A DNA stretch of 44,764 nt from Pluralibacter gergoviae ATCC 33028 = NBRC 105706 (GTDB lineage: Bacteria; Pseudomonadota; Gammaproteobacteria; Enterobacterales; Enterobacteriaceae). The notes under the pieces were generated by a model, which searched no databases, was not told where the DNA came from, and worked only from the letters and a program-made list of their open reading frames with translations. Each line of letters opens with the position of its first letter. The stretch's first letter is position 1. Both the position numbers and the translations under genes were made by a program. The stretch covers positions 1-44,764 of the forward strand of contig NZ_BCZS01000032.1 in assembly GCF_001598855.1 (NCBI RefSeq). The letters are read 5' to 3'. Positions 1 to 10,130 of this stretch are shown one piece after another.

Positions 1-17
1 GATACTGCGCTGGTTAG

Positions 18-35
18 TGGTGGGTCGTGCAGGAT
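18..35 (-). repeat. Truncated tRNA-Lys 3' end (18-nt direct repeat)
   Basis: These 18 bases are identical to the 3' terminal 18 bases of the tRNA-Lys at 119-194, including the encoded CCA. They are followed by unrelated sequence instead of the rest of a tRNA. It is therefore not a gene but a 3'-end copy, resembling the rtT-type repeats known behind tyrT in E. coli or the scar of a recombined tRNA copy. The DNA between the fragment and the intact tRNA holds a small hairpin (63-68 with 73-78). Confidence 0.7.
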
Positions 36-118
36 GACTTGGCTTCGCCTCGCCCTACGGGCCGTTGCTTACGCAACGTTATCCTTCACGTTTTTACAAT
101 CGCCACACACTTTGCGAT

Positions 119-194
119 TGGTGGGTCGTGCAGGATTCGAACCTGCGACCAATTGATTAAAAGTCAACTGCTCTACCAACTGAGCTAACGACCC
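119..194 (-). tRNA. tRNA-Lys (anticodon TTT)
   Basis: A 76-nt cloverleaf on the minus strand with acceptor stem GGGTCGT/ACGACCC, encoded CCA at 119-121 and anticodon TTT at 159-161. The T-loop GGTTCGAATCC is intact. In E. coli the lysT-valT-lysW cluster lies directly downstream of cpoB, and this copy sits in that place, 165 bp after the cpoB stop codon. The window ends before any further tRNAs of the cluster can be seen. Confidence 0.97.
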
Positions 195-315
195 ACTATT
201 TTCGCCGCTTTCAGGATGTTTGATATCCCTTGGCAACGGCGGCATATATTACTGATTTCAGATTTCAGCGCAACACATATTTTTGCAAAGAGAGTTCAAC
301 TGCTTAGGAATCATG

Positions 316-353
316 CGGCATGACCAGAATTAATGCGATTTCGGGTCATGCCG
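316..353. other. Inverted repeat downstream of cpoB
   Basis: A 10-bp perfect inverted repeat, 316-325 with 344-353, separated by 18 bases, starts 7 bp after the cpoB stop. It has no following T-run on either strand, so it may stabilise the 3' end of the tol-pal mRNA rather than terminate it. The rest of the 195-359 gap shows nothing else I can name. Confidence 0.45.
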
Positions 354-359
354 TAAGCA

Positions 360-1145
360 TCAGAGGCCATTCAGGCGTTTTTGTGCCTGTTTTGCACCGT
401 CGGTGCCGGGATATTTACTGACAACCTGCTGATAAACCGCTTTGGCTTTCGCAGTATCGCCCTTCTCCTGCATGATAACGCCGACTTTAAACATCGCATC
501 GGCCGCTTTAGGCGATTTCGGGTAGTTTTTTACTACTGAAGCGAAATAGTAGGCCGCATCATCTTTTTTACCCTTATTGTAATTCAGCTGCCCGAGCCAG
601 TAGTTGGCGTTCGGCAGGTAGGTTGAATCAGGGTAGCGTTTGATGAAGCTCTGGAACGCCGCAATAGCATCGTCCTGACGCGAACTGTCCTTCACCAGCG
701 CGATAGCGGCATTATAGTCGGTATTGGCGTCTCCGCTCTGTACCGGCGCGCCAGAAGAGGCCGCGGCGCTGGCAGCCGGCGCTGAGGCAGTGCTCTGATC
801 GCCGGCACCGCTCTGGGCCTGCGCTGCGCTGCTGCCGCTGCTCATACCGTCAAGCTGGGACTGGATCTGCTTCTGGCGCTCTACCGCCTGATTGAGCTGA
901 TACTGATTTTCCTGGATTTGACCGCGCAGCGAGTCAATATCGGTCTGGTTATCCTGGAGCTGCTGCTGAAGCTGGGTTAAAAGCTGGCTGTGCGCGTTGG
1001 AGATGCGCTCGAGTTGAGTGACGCGGTCTTCGACCGAGCCTGAGCCTACACTACTGATTGGCGCCTGAGCAAAAGCGGCCCAGGGGGCCGCTATGCCAAC
1101 CAGTAACGACAGACTCAACAGATGATGTCTGAAGTTACTGCTCAT
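360..1145 (-). CDS. cpoB: Cell division coordinator CpoB (YbgF)
   Basis: Periplasmic protein that links peptidoglycan synthesis by PBP1B with Tol-dependent outer-membrane constriction at the septum, and binds TolA. The 261 residues (263 in E. coli) begin with a signal peptide cleaved after AFA at residue 26. A coiled-coil segment rich in Gln and Leu follows (about 40-105), then an Ala/Ser-rich linker (about 106-140) and a C-terminal TPR domain (about 140-261) with repeats around YPDST, YPKSP and YPGTD. It is the last gene of the tol-pal operon, 9 bp after pal, as in E. coli. Confidence 0.96.
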   Translation of the reverse strand: MSSNFRHHLLSLSLLVGIAAPWAAFAQAPISSVGSGSVEDRVTQLERISNAHSQLLTQLQQQLQDNQTDIDSLRGQIQENQYQLNQAVERQKQIQSQLDGMSSGSSAAQAQSGAGDQSTASAPAASAAASSGAPVQSGDANTDYNAAIALVKDSSRQDDAIAAFQSFIKRYPDSTYLPNANYWLGQLNYNKGKKDDAAYYFASVVKNYPKSPKAADAMFKVGVIMQEKGDTAKAKAVYQQVVSKYPGTDGAKQAQKRLNGL

Positions 1146-1154
1146 GCAATTCTC

Positions 1155-1700
<546 letters not shown>

Positions 1701-1710
1701 TTATTTATTA

Positions 1711-3003
1711 TCACAGATACGGTGACCAGGCAGGCGATTTAACCTGTCCATCAGTCGCCGGAAGACGCGCTTTGAAACGCCCATCTGTAGAAACCAGATT
1801 CAGCACGGATCCCATCCCCTGAGAAGAGCTGTAGATTACCATGGTGCCGTTAGGTGCCAGACTTGGCGTTTCATCCAGGAACGTTGACGACAGAACCTGT
1901 ACGCCACCCGCTGCCAGATCTTGTTTGGCAATGTGCTGCTGGCCGTTCGCCGAGCTGACCATTACCATTATTTTACCGTCGGAGCTCACATCAGCATCCT
2001 GGTTCTGAGAGCCTTCCCAGGTGATGCGCTGCGGCGTACCGCCGTTGATGTTGACTTTGTATACCTGCGGACGACCAGCCTGATCGGAAGTAAAGGCCAG
2101 GTTCTGGCTGTCCGGGAACCAGCTCGGTTCAGTGTTGTTGCTGCGGCCATCGGTCACCTGACGAATCTGGCCGGAAGCGAGATCCATCACGTACAGGTTG
2201 AGGCTGCCGGTTTTCGACAGGGCAAATGCCAGCTTAGTACCGTCAGGTGAGAACGACGGTGCGCCGTTGTGGCGCGGGAAAGAGGCAATCTGACGCACCG
2301 CGCCGTTAGCCAGCGTCTGCACCACCAGCGCAGAACGACCGCTTTCGAAGCTGACGTAGGCAAGCTTGGAGCCATCCGGCGACCAGGCCGGAGACATTAG
2401 CGGCTGCGCCGAGCGGTGGACAACGAACTGGTTGTAGCCGTCGTAGTCAGAGACGCGCAGCTCGTACGGGAACTGGCCGCCGTTGGTCTGGACCACGTAG
2501 GCGATGCGGGTACGGAAAGCGCCCTTGATGCCGGTCAGCTTCTGGAACACTTCGTCGCTGGCGGTGTGGCCGGCATAGCGCAGCCACTGCTTGTTCACCT
2601 TATAGGAGTTCTGCGCCAGCACGGTGCCCGGCGCCCCGCCGGTATCGACCAGCTGATAGGCGACGGTGTAAGAGCCGTCCGGGTTCGGCGTGACCTGGCC
2701 TACGACGACAGCATCAATACCGAGCGCCGACCAGGCCGCAGGCTGAACTTCCTGCGCAGTGGAAGGCTGCTGCGGCAGGCGAGAGGCGTCCAGCGGGTTA
2801 AACTTGCCGCTGTTGCGCAGGTCGGCAGCAACGATGCCGCCAATCTCCGCAGGCGCAGCGCCCTGCCCGGCCCACTTAAAGGGAACCACGCCAATCGGGC
2901 GCGCCGAGTCCACGCCCTGGGTGATTTCAATACGAACTTCTGCGTGCAGCGCCGCCGCCCACAGGATGAAAAAACCTAAAAATACGCGTAATGCCTGCTT
3001 CAT
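1711..3003 (-). CDS. tolB: Tol-Pal system protein TolB
   Basis: Periplasmic beta-propeller that shuttles between Pal and OmpA/Lpp and receives the TolA signal at the division site. The 430 residues equal the E. coli length. A signal peptide is cleaved after LHA at residue 21. The N-terminal alpha/beta domain runs to about 160, then a six-bladed propeller carries recurrent [22 protein letters not shown] and [11 protein letters not shown] blade motifs. A gap of 130 bp separates it from tolA, enough for the separate internal promoter known upstream of tolB in E. coli. I do not see a clear consensus there. Confidence 0.98.
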   Translation of the reverse strand: MKQALRVFLGFFILWAAALHAEVRIEITQGVDSARPIGVVPFKWAGQGAAPAEIGGIVAADLRNSGKFNPLDASRLPQQPSTAQEVQPAAWSALGIDAVVVGQVTPNPDGSYTVAYQLVDTGGAPGTVLAQNSYKVNKQWLRYAGHTASDEVFQKLTGIKGAFRTRIAYVVQTNGGQFPYELRVSDYDGYNQFVVHRSAQPLMSPAWSPDGSKLAYVSFESGRSALVVQTLANGAVRQIASFPRHNGAPSFSPDGTKLAFALSKTGSLNLYVMDLASGQIRQVTDGRSNNTEPSWFPDSQNLAFTSDQAGRPQVYKVNINGGTPQRITWEGSQNQDADVSSDGKIMVMVSSANGQQHIAKQDLAAGGVQVLSSTFLDETPSLAPNGTMVIYSSSQGMGSVLNLVSTDGRFKARLPATDGQVKSPAWSPYL

Positions 3004-3133
3004 CTTATCTCCCTTATCCAGGCAGTAAACCTGCGATAATTTAGCAGAATATTAACAAACTCAACTATAGACGACTATCTAACTCTACGGCCTGACTGGT
3101 GCGCCACTCTCCTTTATCCGTTAAGAAGATAAC

Positions 3134-4519
3134 TTACGGCTTGAAATCAAGCGGTGCGTTTTTAAACACCTCATACACGGCCTGTGAAGGCGGCTTCGGA
3201 AAACGCGCCTGTCTTGCCGCAGCCAGCGCAGCAGTACAAAGAGCCGGATCGCCGCCTTCAGACTGAATATTAGCCAGCGTGCCGTCCGGATTCAGTTTAA
3301 TGCGTAAGGTGCATACTTTCCCGGTGTACGACGACGCATCGTAAAAGCGGCTTTCGATGGCTGACTTAATCTGTCCTGCATAGTTACTGATATCAGCGCC
3401 AGAAGCACCGTTGTTTTTAGTGTTACCGCTTCCGGCAGCAGATGCATTGTTTCCTTTTGCTCCGCCTCCGGATTTCGGCGCATTCTTACCGGAACTGAGA
3501 TCGCCCAACAGATCATCCACCCCGGCGGCATCTTTCGCTTCGGCAGCCTTTTTAGCGGCAGCGGCCTTCGCGGCGGCGGCTTTCTCAGCGGCAGCCTTTT
3601 TGGCAGCCGCTTTTGCCGCAGCGGCCTTCTCGGCGGCGGCGGCTTTTTCTGCCGCCGCTTTCTCTGCCGCAGCCTTTTCAGCGGCCGCTTTTTTAGCTGC
3701 GGCTTTTTCGGCGGCCGCCTTTTCGGCTGCCTCGGCGGCAGCGGCTTTCTTCGCGGCGTCAGCGGCGGCCTTCTTCTCGGCCTCCTGCTGGGCCTTCTTC
3801 GCGGCTACGGCCTCGGCTTTTTTCTCGGCCTCAGCGGCAGCCTTCGCCGCCTCGGCTTCCGCTTTCTTCTTCGCATCAGCGGCGGCTTTCGCGGCCTCGG
3901 CCTGCGCTTTTTTCTGCGCATCTGCCGCGGCTTTTGCGGCATCCGCCTGGGCCTTTTTCTGCGCGTCGGCGGCGGCTTTCTTCGCCGCCTCTGCCGCAGC
4001 CTCGGCTTTGGCATCGGCTTCGGCTTTCGCTTTCGCCTCAGCTTTTGCTTCTGCCTGCGCCTGCGCTTTAGCATCGGCCTCTGCTTTCGCCTTTGCTTCG
4101 GCGGCCTCTTTCGCCGCGGCTTCCTGCGCCTGCTTCTGCTGCTCCTGCGCTTCTTTTGCCGCTTCTTTCGCCTCTTCCTGCGCCTTAAGCCGCTCCTGCT
4201 CCATCTGCTTCAGGCGCTCCTGCTCGGCGGCCTGCTTCTCACGCATCTCTTTCGCCTGCTGCTGGGCCTGCTTTTCACGCTGCTCTTCGGCGCGCTTCGC
4301 GCTGGCCTGCTGATTCTGCTGGCGATTATAATTTTCGACAACGGCGCCGGGATCGACCATCACGGCGTCGATGGATGAACCACCGCCGCCGCCGGCCGAT
4401 GCATCAATGTGCTCGTCAAACGAACTCCAGATCAGTAGCACAATCAGAATGATGTGCAGTACGACTGAAATGATGATCGCGCGTTTCAGCTTGTCGTTTT
4501 GTTCGGTTGCCTTTGACAC
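3134..4519 (-). CDS. tolA: Cell envelope integrity protein TolA
   Basis: Inner-membrane protein that couples the TolQR proton motor to TolB/Pal. It has one N-terminal membrane segment (about 14-34), a Gly-rich hinge, and a very long Ala/Lys/Glu helical domain II (about 70-330) made of repeated KAAAEKAAA-type units. The C-terminal globular domain III (about 370-461) has the paired Cys residues of CTLRIKL and ALCTAAL. At 461 residues it is about 40 longer than E. coli TolA, all of it in the repetitive helix, as expected where repeats expand and contract. The low-complexity coding produces long false frames on both strands. Confidence 0.97.
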   Translation of the reverse strand: MSKATEQNDKLKRAIIISVVLHIILIVLLIWSSFDEHIDASAGGGGGSSIDAVMVDPGAVVENYNRQQNQQASAKRAEEQREKQAQQQAKEMREKQAAEQERLKQMEQERLKAQEEAKEAAKEAQEQQKQAQEAAAKEAAEAKAKAEADAKAQAQAEAKAEAKAKAEADAKAEAAAEAAKKAAADAQKKAQADAAKAAADAQKKAQAEAAKAAADAKKKAEAEAAKAAAEAEKKAEAVAAKKAQQEAEKKAAADAAKKAAAAEAAEKAAAEKAAAKKAAAEKAAAEKAAAEKAAAAEKAAAAKAAAKKAAAEKAAAAKAAAAKKAAEAKDAAGVDDLLGDLSSGKNAPKSGGGAKGNNASAAGSGNTKNNGASGADISNYAGQIKSAIESRFYDASSYTGKVCTLRIKLNPDGTLANIQSEGGDPALCTAALAAARQARFPKPPSQAVYEVFKNAPLDFKP

Positions 4520-4555
4520 TCTCGGTTCCCAAAAACTGGTTGCCTGTCAGCCGGG

Positions 4556-4984
4556 TTAGATCGGTTTGGTCATCAGACCAACGGATTTCACGCCCGCGCT
4601 GTGTAACAGGTTCAGCGCTTTAATGATTTCATCGTAAGGCACGTCTTTCGCGCCGCCGATCAAAAAGACCGCTTTCGGATTGGCCTGCAGGCGGCGCTGG
4701 GCCTCAGCGACCACCTGCTCAGGCGGCAGCTGCGGCATCTTTTCCTGACCCACGTTGACGCTGTACTGCCCTACTCCCGATACCTCAACGATAACGGGTG
4801 GGTCGTCGTTAGTGCTGACGGCCTGGGTTTCGTTGGCGTCAGGCAGATCCACTTCCACGCTCTGGGTAATAATCGGCGCCGTCGCCATAAAAATCAGCAG
4901 CAGCACCAGCAACACATCCAGCAGCGGAACGATGTTGATTTCGGACTTCAGCTCGCGCCGTCCGCGTCCACGTGCTCTGGCCAT
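4556..4984 (-). CDS. tolR: Tol-Pal system protein TolR
   Basis: ExbD-family subunit of the TolQR proton channel. The 142 residues match E. coli. There is a single membrane segment (about 18-38) containing the proton-relaying Asp23 in the context NIVPLLDVLLV, then a periplasmic domain. The Arg-rich cytoplasmic N-terminus (RARGRGRRELK) is typical. It is 3 bp downstream of tolQ and 36 bp before tolA, so translation is probably coupled with tolQ. Confidence 0.98.
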   Translation of the reverse strand: MARARGRGRRELKSEINIVPLLDVLLVLLLIFMATAPIITQSVEVDLPDANETQAVSTNDDPPVIVEVSGVGQYSVNVGQEKMPQLPPEQVVAEAQRRLQANPKAVFLIGGAKDVPYDEIIKALNLLHSAGVKSVGLMTKPI

Positions 4985-4987
4985 GGC

Positions 4988-6081
<1,094 letters not shown>

Positions 6082-6188
6082 TTTACATCCCGGTAATGCA
6101 ACAAAATTGAGTGCTTTTAAACTTCGCTACTATACGCGCGGCAAAGTTGCTTTGGAATGGGTGAAAGTAAAGGGAGAGTAAAATATTT

Positions 6189-6208
6189 ATGGGTCCGGAA
6201 GGACCCAT
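6189..6208 (-). terminator. Hairpin between ybgE and ybgC (probable cyd operon terminator)
   Basis: Perfect 8-bp stem 6189-6196 with 6201-6208 and a GGAA/TTCC tetraloop, 22 bp after the ybgE stop. On the minus strand it is followed by an A/T-rich tract (AAATATTTTA) rather than a clean T-run. It probably ends the cydABX-ybgE transcript before the ybgC promoter. Confidence 0.55.
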
Positions 6209-6230
6209 TAGATTAAAGGAGCATTCTTAG

Positions 6231-6524
6231 TCAAAACCAGAAGAAAATCAGCCCACAAAGCAGCACCAGGTCTGCCAGAAGCGGGCAAAATAGCCCCTGC
6301 CAAAGCAGTGATTTCGGACGAAAGCCGACGCCGTGGATCACCCCGGCGCAGACCGCCCACATGATAAGAAAGCCGTGCCAGATCTCCAGGCTGCTGGTTT
6401 TCGCCGCAAAGCGGGAGGGGTCCCAGAAAATGCAGCCCGCCAGCACCAGCGCCATCAGCAAGGAAAGGGCCCTGAGCGGGCCCTTATCCATTACCGCATA
6501 AACGTAAGCGATAATTTTATTCAT
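6231..6524 (-). CDS. ybgE: Cyd operon protein YbgE
   Basis: Small inner-membrane protein always found behind cydABX; its precise role in cytochrome bd biogenesis is not settled. From the ATG at 6524 it has 97 residues, as in E. coli, with three hydrophobic segments (about 17-35, 47-65 and 72-96). This ATG forms a TGATG overlap with the cydX stop codon, so translation is coupled. A TTG codon immediately upstream could add one residue but is less likely. Confidence 0.93.
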   Translation of the reverse strand: MNKIIAYVYAVMDKGPLRALSLLMALVLAGCIFWDPSRFAAKTSSLEIWHGFLIMWAVCAGVIHGVGFRPKSLLWQGLFCPLLADLVLLCGLIFFWF

Positions 6525-6631
6525 CAATGATCTTCTGGCTGCCCGGCTTCAACGTGCTCCAGCGCCAGCGCGGTGATCACTCCAAAGGCACAGGCAAGAA
6601 GCGTTCCCAGGATCCATGCGAAATACCACAT
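6524..6631 (-). CDS. cydX: Cytochrome bd-I oxidase small subunit CydX
   Basis: A 35-residue single-pass membrane subunit needed for stability and activity of cytochrome bd-I. The peptide begins MWYFAWILGTLLACAFGVIT and ends with the acidic tail EAGQPEDH, essentially the E. coli CydX sequence. It starts 14 bp after the cydB stop and overlaps ybgE by TGATG. It is easily missed because of its length. Confidence 0.97.
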   Translation of the reverse strand: MWYFAWILGTLLACAFGVITALALEHVEAGQPEDH

Positions 6632-6645
6632 ATGTAGCTCCTTAC

Positions 6646-7785
6646 TTAGTACAGAGAGGTCGAGTTGCTTTCAATGTGCTCTTTGGTGAGGCGCCCGAAC
6701 ATCTTCCAGTAACACCAGGTGGTGTAAATCAGAATGATCGGCACAAACACCGCGGCCACATAGGTCATCACGTTCAGCGTCAGCTGGCTGGAGGTCGCGT
6801 CCCACATGGTCAGGCTGGCGTTCAGCATGGTGCTGGACGGCATAACGAACGGGAACATCGCGATACCGGCAGTCAGGATGATGCAGGCCAGCGTCAGGGA
6901 AGAGAACACAAACGCCCAGGCGCCTTTATTGGCACGCGACATCACGATAGTGAACAGCGGCAGCACCACGCCCAGCAGAGGGATAACCCACAGCGCCGGC
7001 ATGTTGTTGAAGTTCACCATCCACGCGCCGGCTTCACGCGTGACCTCTTTGGTCAGCGGGTTTGAGGCCGCGCCGTGGTCGATAACCGATTTCACCACGT
7101 AACCGTCGATACCGTAGTAGACCCAGACGCCCGCCAGGGCGAAGCAGACCAGCGTCACCAGGGCAGCAATCTGCGAGGTGGCGCGGGTGCGCAGGTGCAG
7201 ATCGCCCACAGTACGCATCTGCAGATAGGTCGCGCCCTGGGTCAGAATCATCCCGACGCTGACAATCCCCGCCAGCAGACCAAACGGATTGAGCAGCTGG
7301 AAGAAGTTGCCGGTGTAGTACAGGCGCAGATACTCATCAATATGGAACGGTACGCCCTGCAGCAGGTTGCCGAATGCCACTCCGATAACCAGCGGCGGCA
7401 CGAAGCTGCCGATGAAAATGCCCCAGTCCCACATATTACGCCAGCGGGTGTCGGCAATCTTCGAACGGTAGTCAAAGCCGACCGGACGGAAGAACAGGGA
7501 TGCCAGCACCAGGATCATCGCCACGTAGAAGCCGGAGAAGGCCGCTGCGTAAACCATCGGCCAGGCGGCAAACAGCGCGCCGCCGGCGGTGATGAGCCAC
7601 ACCTGGTTACCGTCCCAGTGCGGGGCGATGGAGTTAATCATAATTCGACGCTCGGTGTCGGTGCGACCGAGCACGCGGGTGAGCATGCCCACCCCCATGT
7701 CGAAACCGTCGGCGACCGCAAAGCCAATCAGCAGAATGCCTATCAGCAGCCACCAGATAAAACGCAATACTTCATAATCGATCAT
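6646..7785 (-). CDS. cydB: Cytochrome bd-I ubiquinol oxidase subunit II
   Basis: Membrane subunit of the high-affinity quinol oxidase that reduces oxygen to water under low oxygen. The 379 residues equal the E. coli length. About eight to nine hydrophobic segments are distributed along the chain. The N-terminus MIDYEVLRFIWWLLIGILL and the conserved block GFDMGVGMLTRVLGRTD (about 27-43) are diagnostic. It follows cydA by 15 bp and precedes cydX. Confidence 0.98.
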   Translation of the reverse strand: MIDYEVLRFIWWLLIGILLIGFAVADGFDMGVGMLTRVLGRTDTERRIMINSIAPHWDGNQVWLITAGGALFAAWPMVYAAAFSGFYVAMILVLASLFFRPVGFDYRSKIADTRWRNMWDWGIFIGSFVPPLVIGVAFGNLLQGVPFHIDEYLRLYYTGNFFQLLNPFGLLAGIVSVGMILTQGATYLQMRTVGDLHLRTRATSQIAALVTLVCFALAGVWVYYGIDGYVVKSVIDHGAASNPLTKEVTREAGAWMVNFNNMPALWVIPLLGVVLPLFTIVMSRANKGAWAFVFSSLTLACIILTAGIAMFPFVMPSSTMLNASLTMWDATSSQLTLNVMTYVAAVFVPIILIYTTWCYWKMFGRLTKEHIESNSTSLY

Positions 7786-7800
7786 TTGACGACTCCTGTC

Positions 7801-9366
7801 TTAGCGTGCCGGCTGAGCCACGGTGGATTGCTCATAGTGATAGCGACCCGTTTTCAGGCTGCTCGGCCCCAGACGCGCGAACTTGAACATCAGGAACAGT
7901 TCAGCGACCAGGAACAACGTATACAGGCCGCAAATCAGCACCAGAGAGAAGATCAGGTCACCGGCGGTCAACGTAGAGTTAGCCACGGCCGTTGGCAGCA
8001 CTTCACCAATCGCCCAAGGCTGACGGCCGTATTCAGCCACAAACCAGCCGGCCTCAACGGCAAGCCACGGCAGCGGGATACCGTACAGGCAGGCGCGCAG
8101 CAGCCATTTCTTCGAACCCACGCGGTTGCGAATCACGGTCCAGAAGGAGAGCGCAATAATAAGCAGCATCAGGAAGCCACAGGCCACCATGATACGGAAG
8201 GCAAAGTAGAGCGGCAGGACGCGAGGGATCGAGTCTTTGGTTGCCTGCTTGATTTGCGCATCCGTAGCGTCAGACACGTTCGCGGTATAGCGCTTGAGCA
8301 GCAGGCCATAGCCGAGGTCTTTCTTCACGCTGTTGAACTCATCGCGTACCGAGGCGTCCGCCGTGCCGGCGCGCAGCTCTTCCAGCAGCTTGTAAGCGAT
8401 CATCCCGTTGCGAATGCGCGCTTCGTGCTGGGACATCAGCTCTTTCAGGCCAGTCACCGGCTTATCCACGGAGCGCGTGGCGATAAGGCCGAGTACGTAA
8501 GGGATCTGAATCGACAGATGGTTCTCCTGCGCATCCTGGTCCGGAATACCAAACAGCGTAAATGCCGCCGGCGCCGGCTGGGTTTCCCATTCGGCTTCAA
8601 TAGCAGCAAGTTTGGTTTTCTGTACGTCGCCCATTTCGTAGCCAGACTCATCACCCAGCACGATAACGGAAAGTACGGCAGCCATACCGAAGCTGGCGGC
8701 AATCGCGAAGGAGCGCTTGGCAAACGCGAAGTCGCGGTTACGCAGCATGTAGTAGGCGCTGATACCGAGGATGAACATCGCACCGGTGCAGTAACCGGAG
8801 GCGACGGTGTGCACGAATTTCACCTGAGCGACCGGGTTGAGTACCAGATCGGCGAAGCTCACCATCTCCATGCGCATGGTTTCGAAGTTGAAGTCAGATG
8901 CGATAGGGTTTTGCATCCAGCCGTTCGCCACCAGGATCCAGAGTGCCGAGAGGTTAGACCCTAGCGCTACCAGCCAGGTGACGGCCATGTGCTGAACTTT
9001 CCCCAGGCGATCCCAACCGAAGAAGAACAGACCCACAAAGGTGGATTCGAGGAAGAAGGCCATCAGCCCTTCGATGGCCAGCGGCGCACCGAAGATATCC
9101 CCCACGTAGTGAGAGTAGTAAGACCAGTTTGTCCCGAACTGGAACTCCATGGTCAGACCGGTAGCCACACCCAGGGCAAAGTTGATACCAAACAACTTGC
9201 CCCAGAACTTGGTCATATCTTTGTAAATCTGTTTGCCGGAGAGAACGTAGACCGTTTCCATGATGGCCAGCAGGAACGCCATACCGAGCGTTAGCGGCAC
9301 AAACATGAAGTGGTACATCGCAGTCAAGGCAAACTGTAAGCGCGACAGTTCGACTATATCTAACAT
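7801..9366 (-). CDS. cydA: Cytochrome bd-I ubiquinol oxidase subunit I
   Basis: Haem-bearing subunit of cytochrome bd-I. The N-terminus [20 protein letters not shown] places the haem b595 ligand His19. The [15 protein letters not shown] block carries the haem b558 His near 186, and [12 protein letters not shown] is the conserved C-terminal motif. The long periplasmic Q-loop (about 250-380) marks the E. coli (L) type. I chose the ATG at 9366 (521 residues) because it is 5 bases from the GGAG ribosome site. The ATG at 9369 directly before it would be only 2 bases away. Confidence 0.97.
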   Translation of the reverse strand: MLDIVELSRLQFALTAMYHFMFVPLTLGMAFLLAIMETVYVLSGKQIYKDMTKFWGKLFGINFALGVATGLTMEFQFGTNWSYYSHYVGDIFGAPLAIEGLMAFFLESTFVGLFFFGWDRLGKVQHMAVTWLVALGSNLSALWILVANGWMQNPIASDFNFETMRMEMVSFADLVLNPVAQVKFVHTVASGYCTGAMFILGISAYYMLRNRDFAFAKRSFAIAASFGMAAVLSVIVLGDESGYEMGDVQKTKLAAIEAEWETQPAPAAFTLFGIPDQDAQENHLSIQIPYVLGLIATRSVDKPVTGLKELMSQHEARIRNGMIAYKLLEELRAGTADASVRDEFNSVKKDLGYGLLLKRYTANVSDATDAQIKQATKDSIPRVLPLYFAFRIMVACGFLMLLIIALSFWTVIRNRVGSKKWLLRACLYGIPLPWLAVEAGWFVAEYGRQPWAIGEVLPTAVANSTLTAGDLIFSLVLICGLYTLFLVAELFLMFKFARLGPSSLKTGRYHYEQSTVAQPAR

Positions 9367-9727
9367 CATGACTCCTTGCTCATCGCATGAAGACTCCGAG
9401 AGTGAAACCGGTTAAGGAATCACACGCATGCCCCAATACCAAAATTATTTACTTCCCTGCTCATGACTGTTTGAACAAAAGCAAACAGCCCTGAGCAAAG
9501 GTTGCAAATACGTTAATAAAAAACCTGAATTGATCCCTCGAATATATTACGCCGTAAAGACCTTACAATAAACAGGTTTTTGTTGAATCTGTTTTACGTT
9601 TTACGACAGCGATCAATATATAGCGAATATACTGACTTTCGGCCAGTTTGATCTACAACAATTTACCGCCTTTCAGTAGTAGACGCCATAAGTTAGATAT
9701 TGTTTTAAATCAATTTTTTCGCTCTTT

Positions 9728-9737
9728 TGTTAATTAT
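9728..9737. promoter_or_regulatory. ArcA-type binding site upstream of cydA
   Basis: TGTTAATTAT fits the ArcA-P core pattern (A/T)GTTAATTA(A/T) without mismatch. ArcA activates cydAB at low oxygen in E. coli from sites far upstream of the gene. This one is about 360 bp upstream of the start codon in an AT-rich tract. Confidence 0.6.
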
Positions 9738-9794
9738 GTGTTCCATTGAGTTGGATAGTGAACGTAATGTTAAAAACATGTTCTTAACAGTATA

Positions 9795-9808
9795 TTGATA
9801 GTTATCAA
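9795..9808. promoter_or_regulatory. Perfect FNR box upstream of cydA
   Basis: TTGATAGTTATCAA matches the FNR consensus TTGAT-N4-ATCAA at all ten defined positions. FNR represses cydAB under strict anoxia in E. coli. The box lies about 430 bp upstream of the start, in the same far-upstream zone as the known regulatory region. Confidence 0.75.
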
Positions 9809-10050
9809 ATAAGAGTGATTTAGTCAGAAAGGGAATTTATTTTTTACCGGCAATATGAAAGGCCGGGCGGAGGGGCAGGATGTCAGAGAATCGTCCACAT
9901 CCCGTTAGGTATCGGCGATCGAAAAAGTATAGCTCATTCCAATCACATTTCATTTACGTGAATTAAATAAAAAAACAACTCGCAGATTGACGATGCTCCC
10001 GCTCAGAAGCGGCAGCGGGGTACAGAACACGGCTGCGGGAGCGCGGCGAG

Positions 10051-10077
10051 AATAAAAAAGGCCGCTTTTCAGCGGCC
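10051..10077 (-). terminator. Rho-independent terminator of the sdh-suc operon
   Basis: On the minus strand a 7-bp stem GGCCGCT/AGCGGCC (10060-10066 with 10071-10077, four-base loop) is followed by TTTTTT. It lies 53 bp after the sucD stop codon. A second hairpin, 10104-10110 with 10115-10121, sits immediately after the stop and lacks a T-run. Confidence 0.9.
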
Positions 10078-10128
10078 AACCATGTCGAAATCGGACATAT
10101 AATGCTCCCCAGGCGGGGAGCAGAGAGG
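10052..10128 (-). ncRNA. sdhX: SdhX (RybD)-like sRNA from the sucD 3' UTR
   Basis: In E. coli and Salmonella the 3' UTR of sdhCDAB-sucABCD is cut by RNase E to release SdhX, an Hfq sRNA that links TCA flux to acetate metabolism (ackA). Here the same place carries a short unstructured segment containing ATTTCGACATGG, directly before a stable terminator hairpin with a T-run. That is the architecture of the short processed form. The 5' boundary is not visible and is set just after the sucD stop codon. The assignment rests on position and architecture, not on an alignment. Confidence 0.6.
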
Positions 10129-10130
10129 AT

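Larger units (their letters stand above)
9367..10130 (-). promoter_or_regulatory. Long cydA upstream region without a gene
   Basis: About 760 bp separate cydA from sucD. In E. coli K-12 mngR, mngA and mngB lie here; none of them is present, and I find no convincing reading frame. The cydA-proximal half is AT-rich and holds a perfect FNR palindrome and an ArcA-type site (listed separately). The sucD-proximal end holds the 3' UTR and terminator of the suc operon. The stretch between about 9840 and 10050 shows nothing I can name. Confidence 0.8.

Noticed and set aside
3540-4140. Regular short repeats resembling a repeat array
   Set aside because: They are codon-level repeats of the TolA helix, not spaced direct repeats; there is no CRISPR array in the window.
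3411-4313. 300-codon Ala/Phe/Ser-rich frame opposite tolA
   Set aside because: Produced by the repetitive Ala/Lys/Glu codons of TolA domain II.
7075-8964. 629-codon open frame on the plus strand
   Set aside because: Antisense to cydB/cydA; Gln/His/Arg-rich composition with no family likeness, a known effect of G+C-rich codon use in a strongly coding opposite strand.
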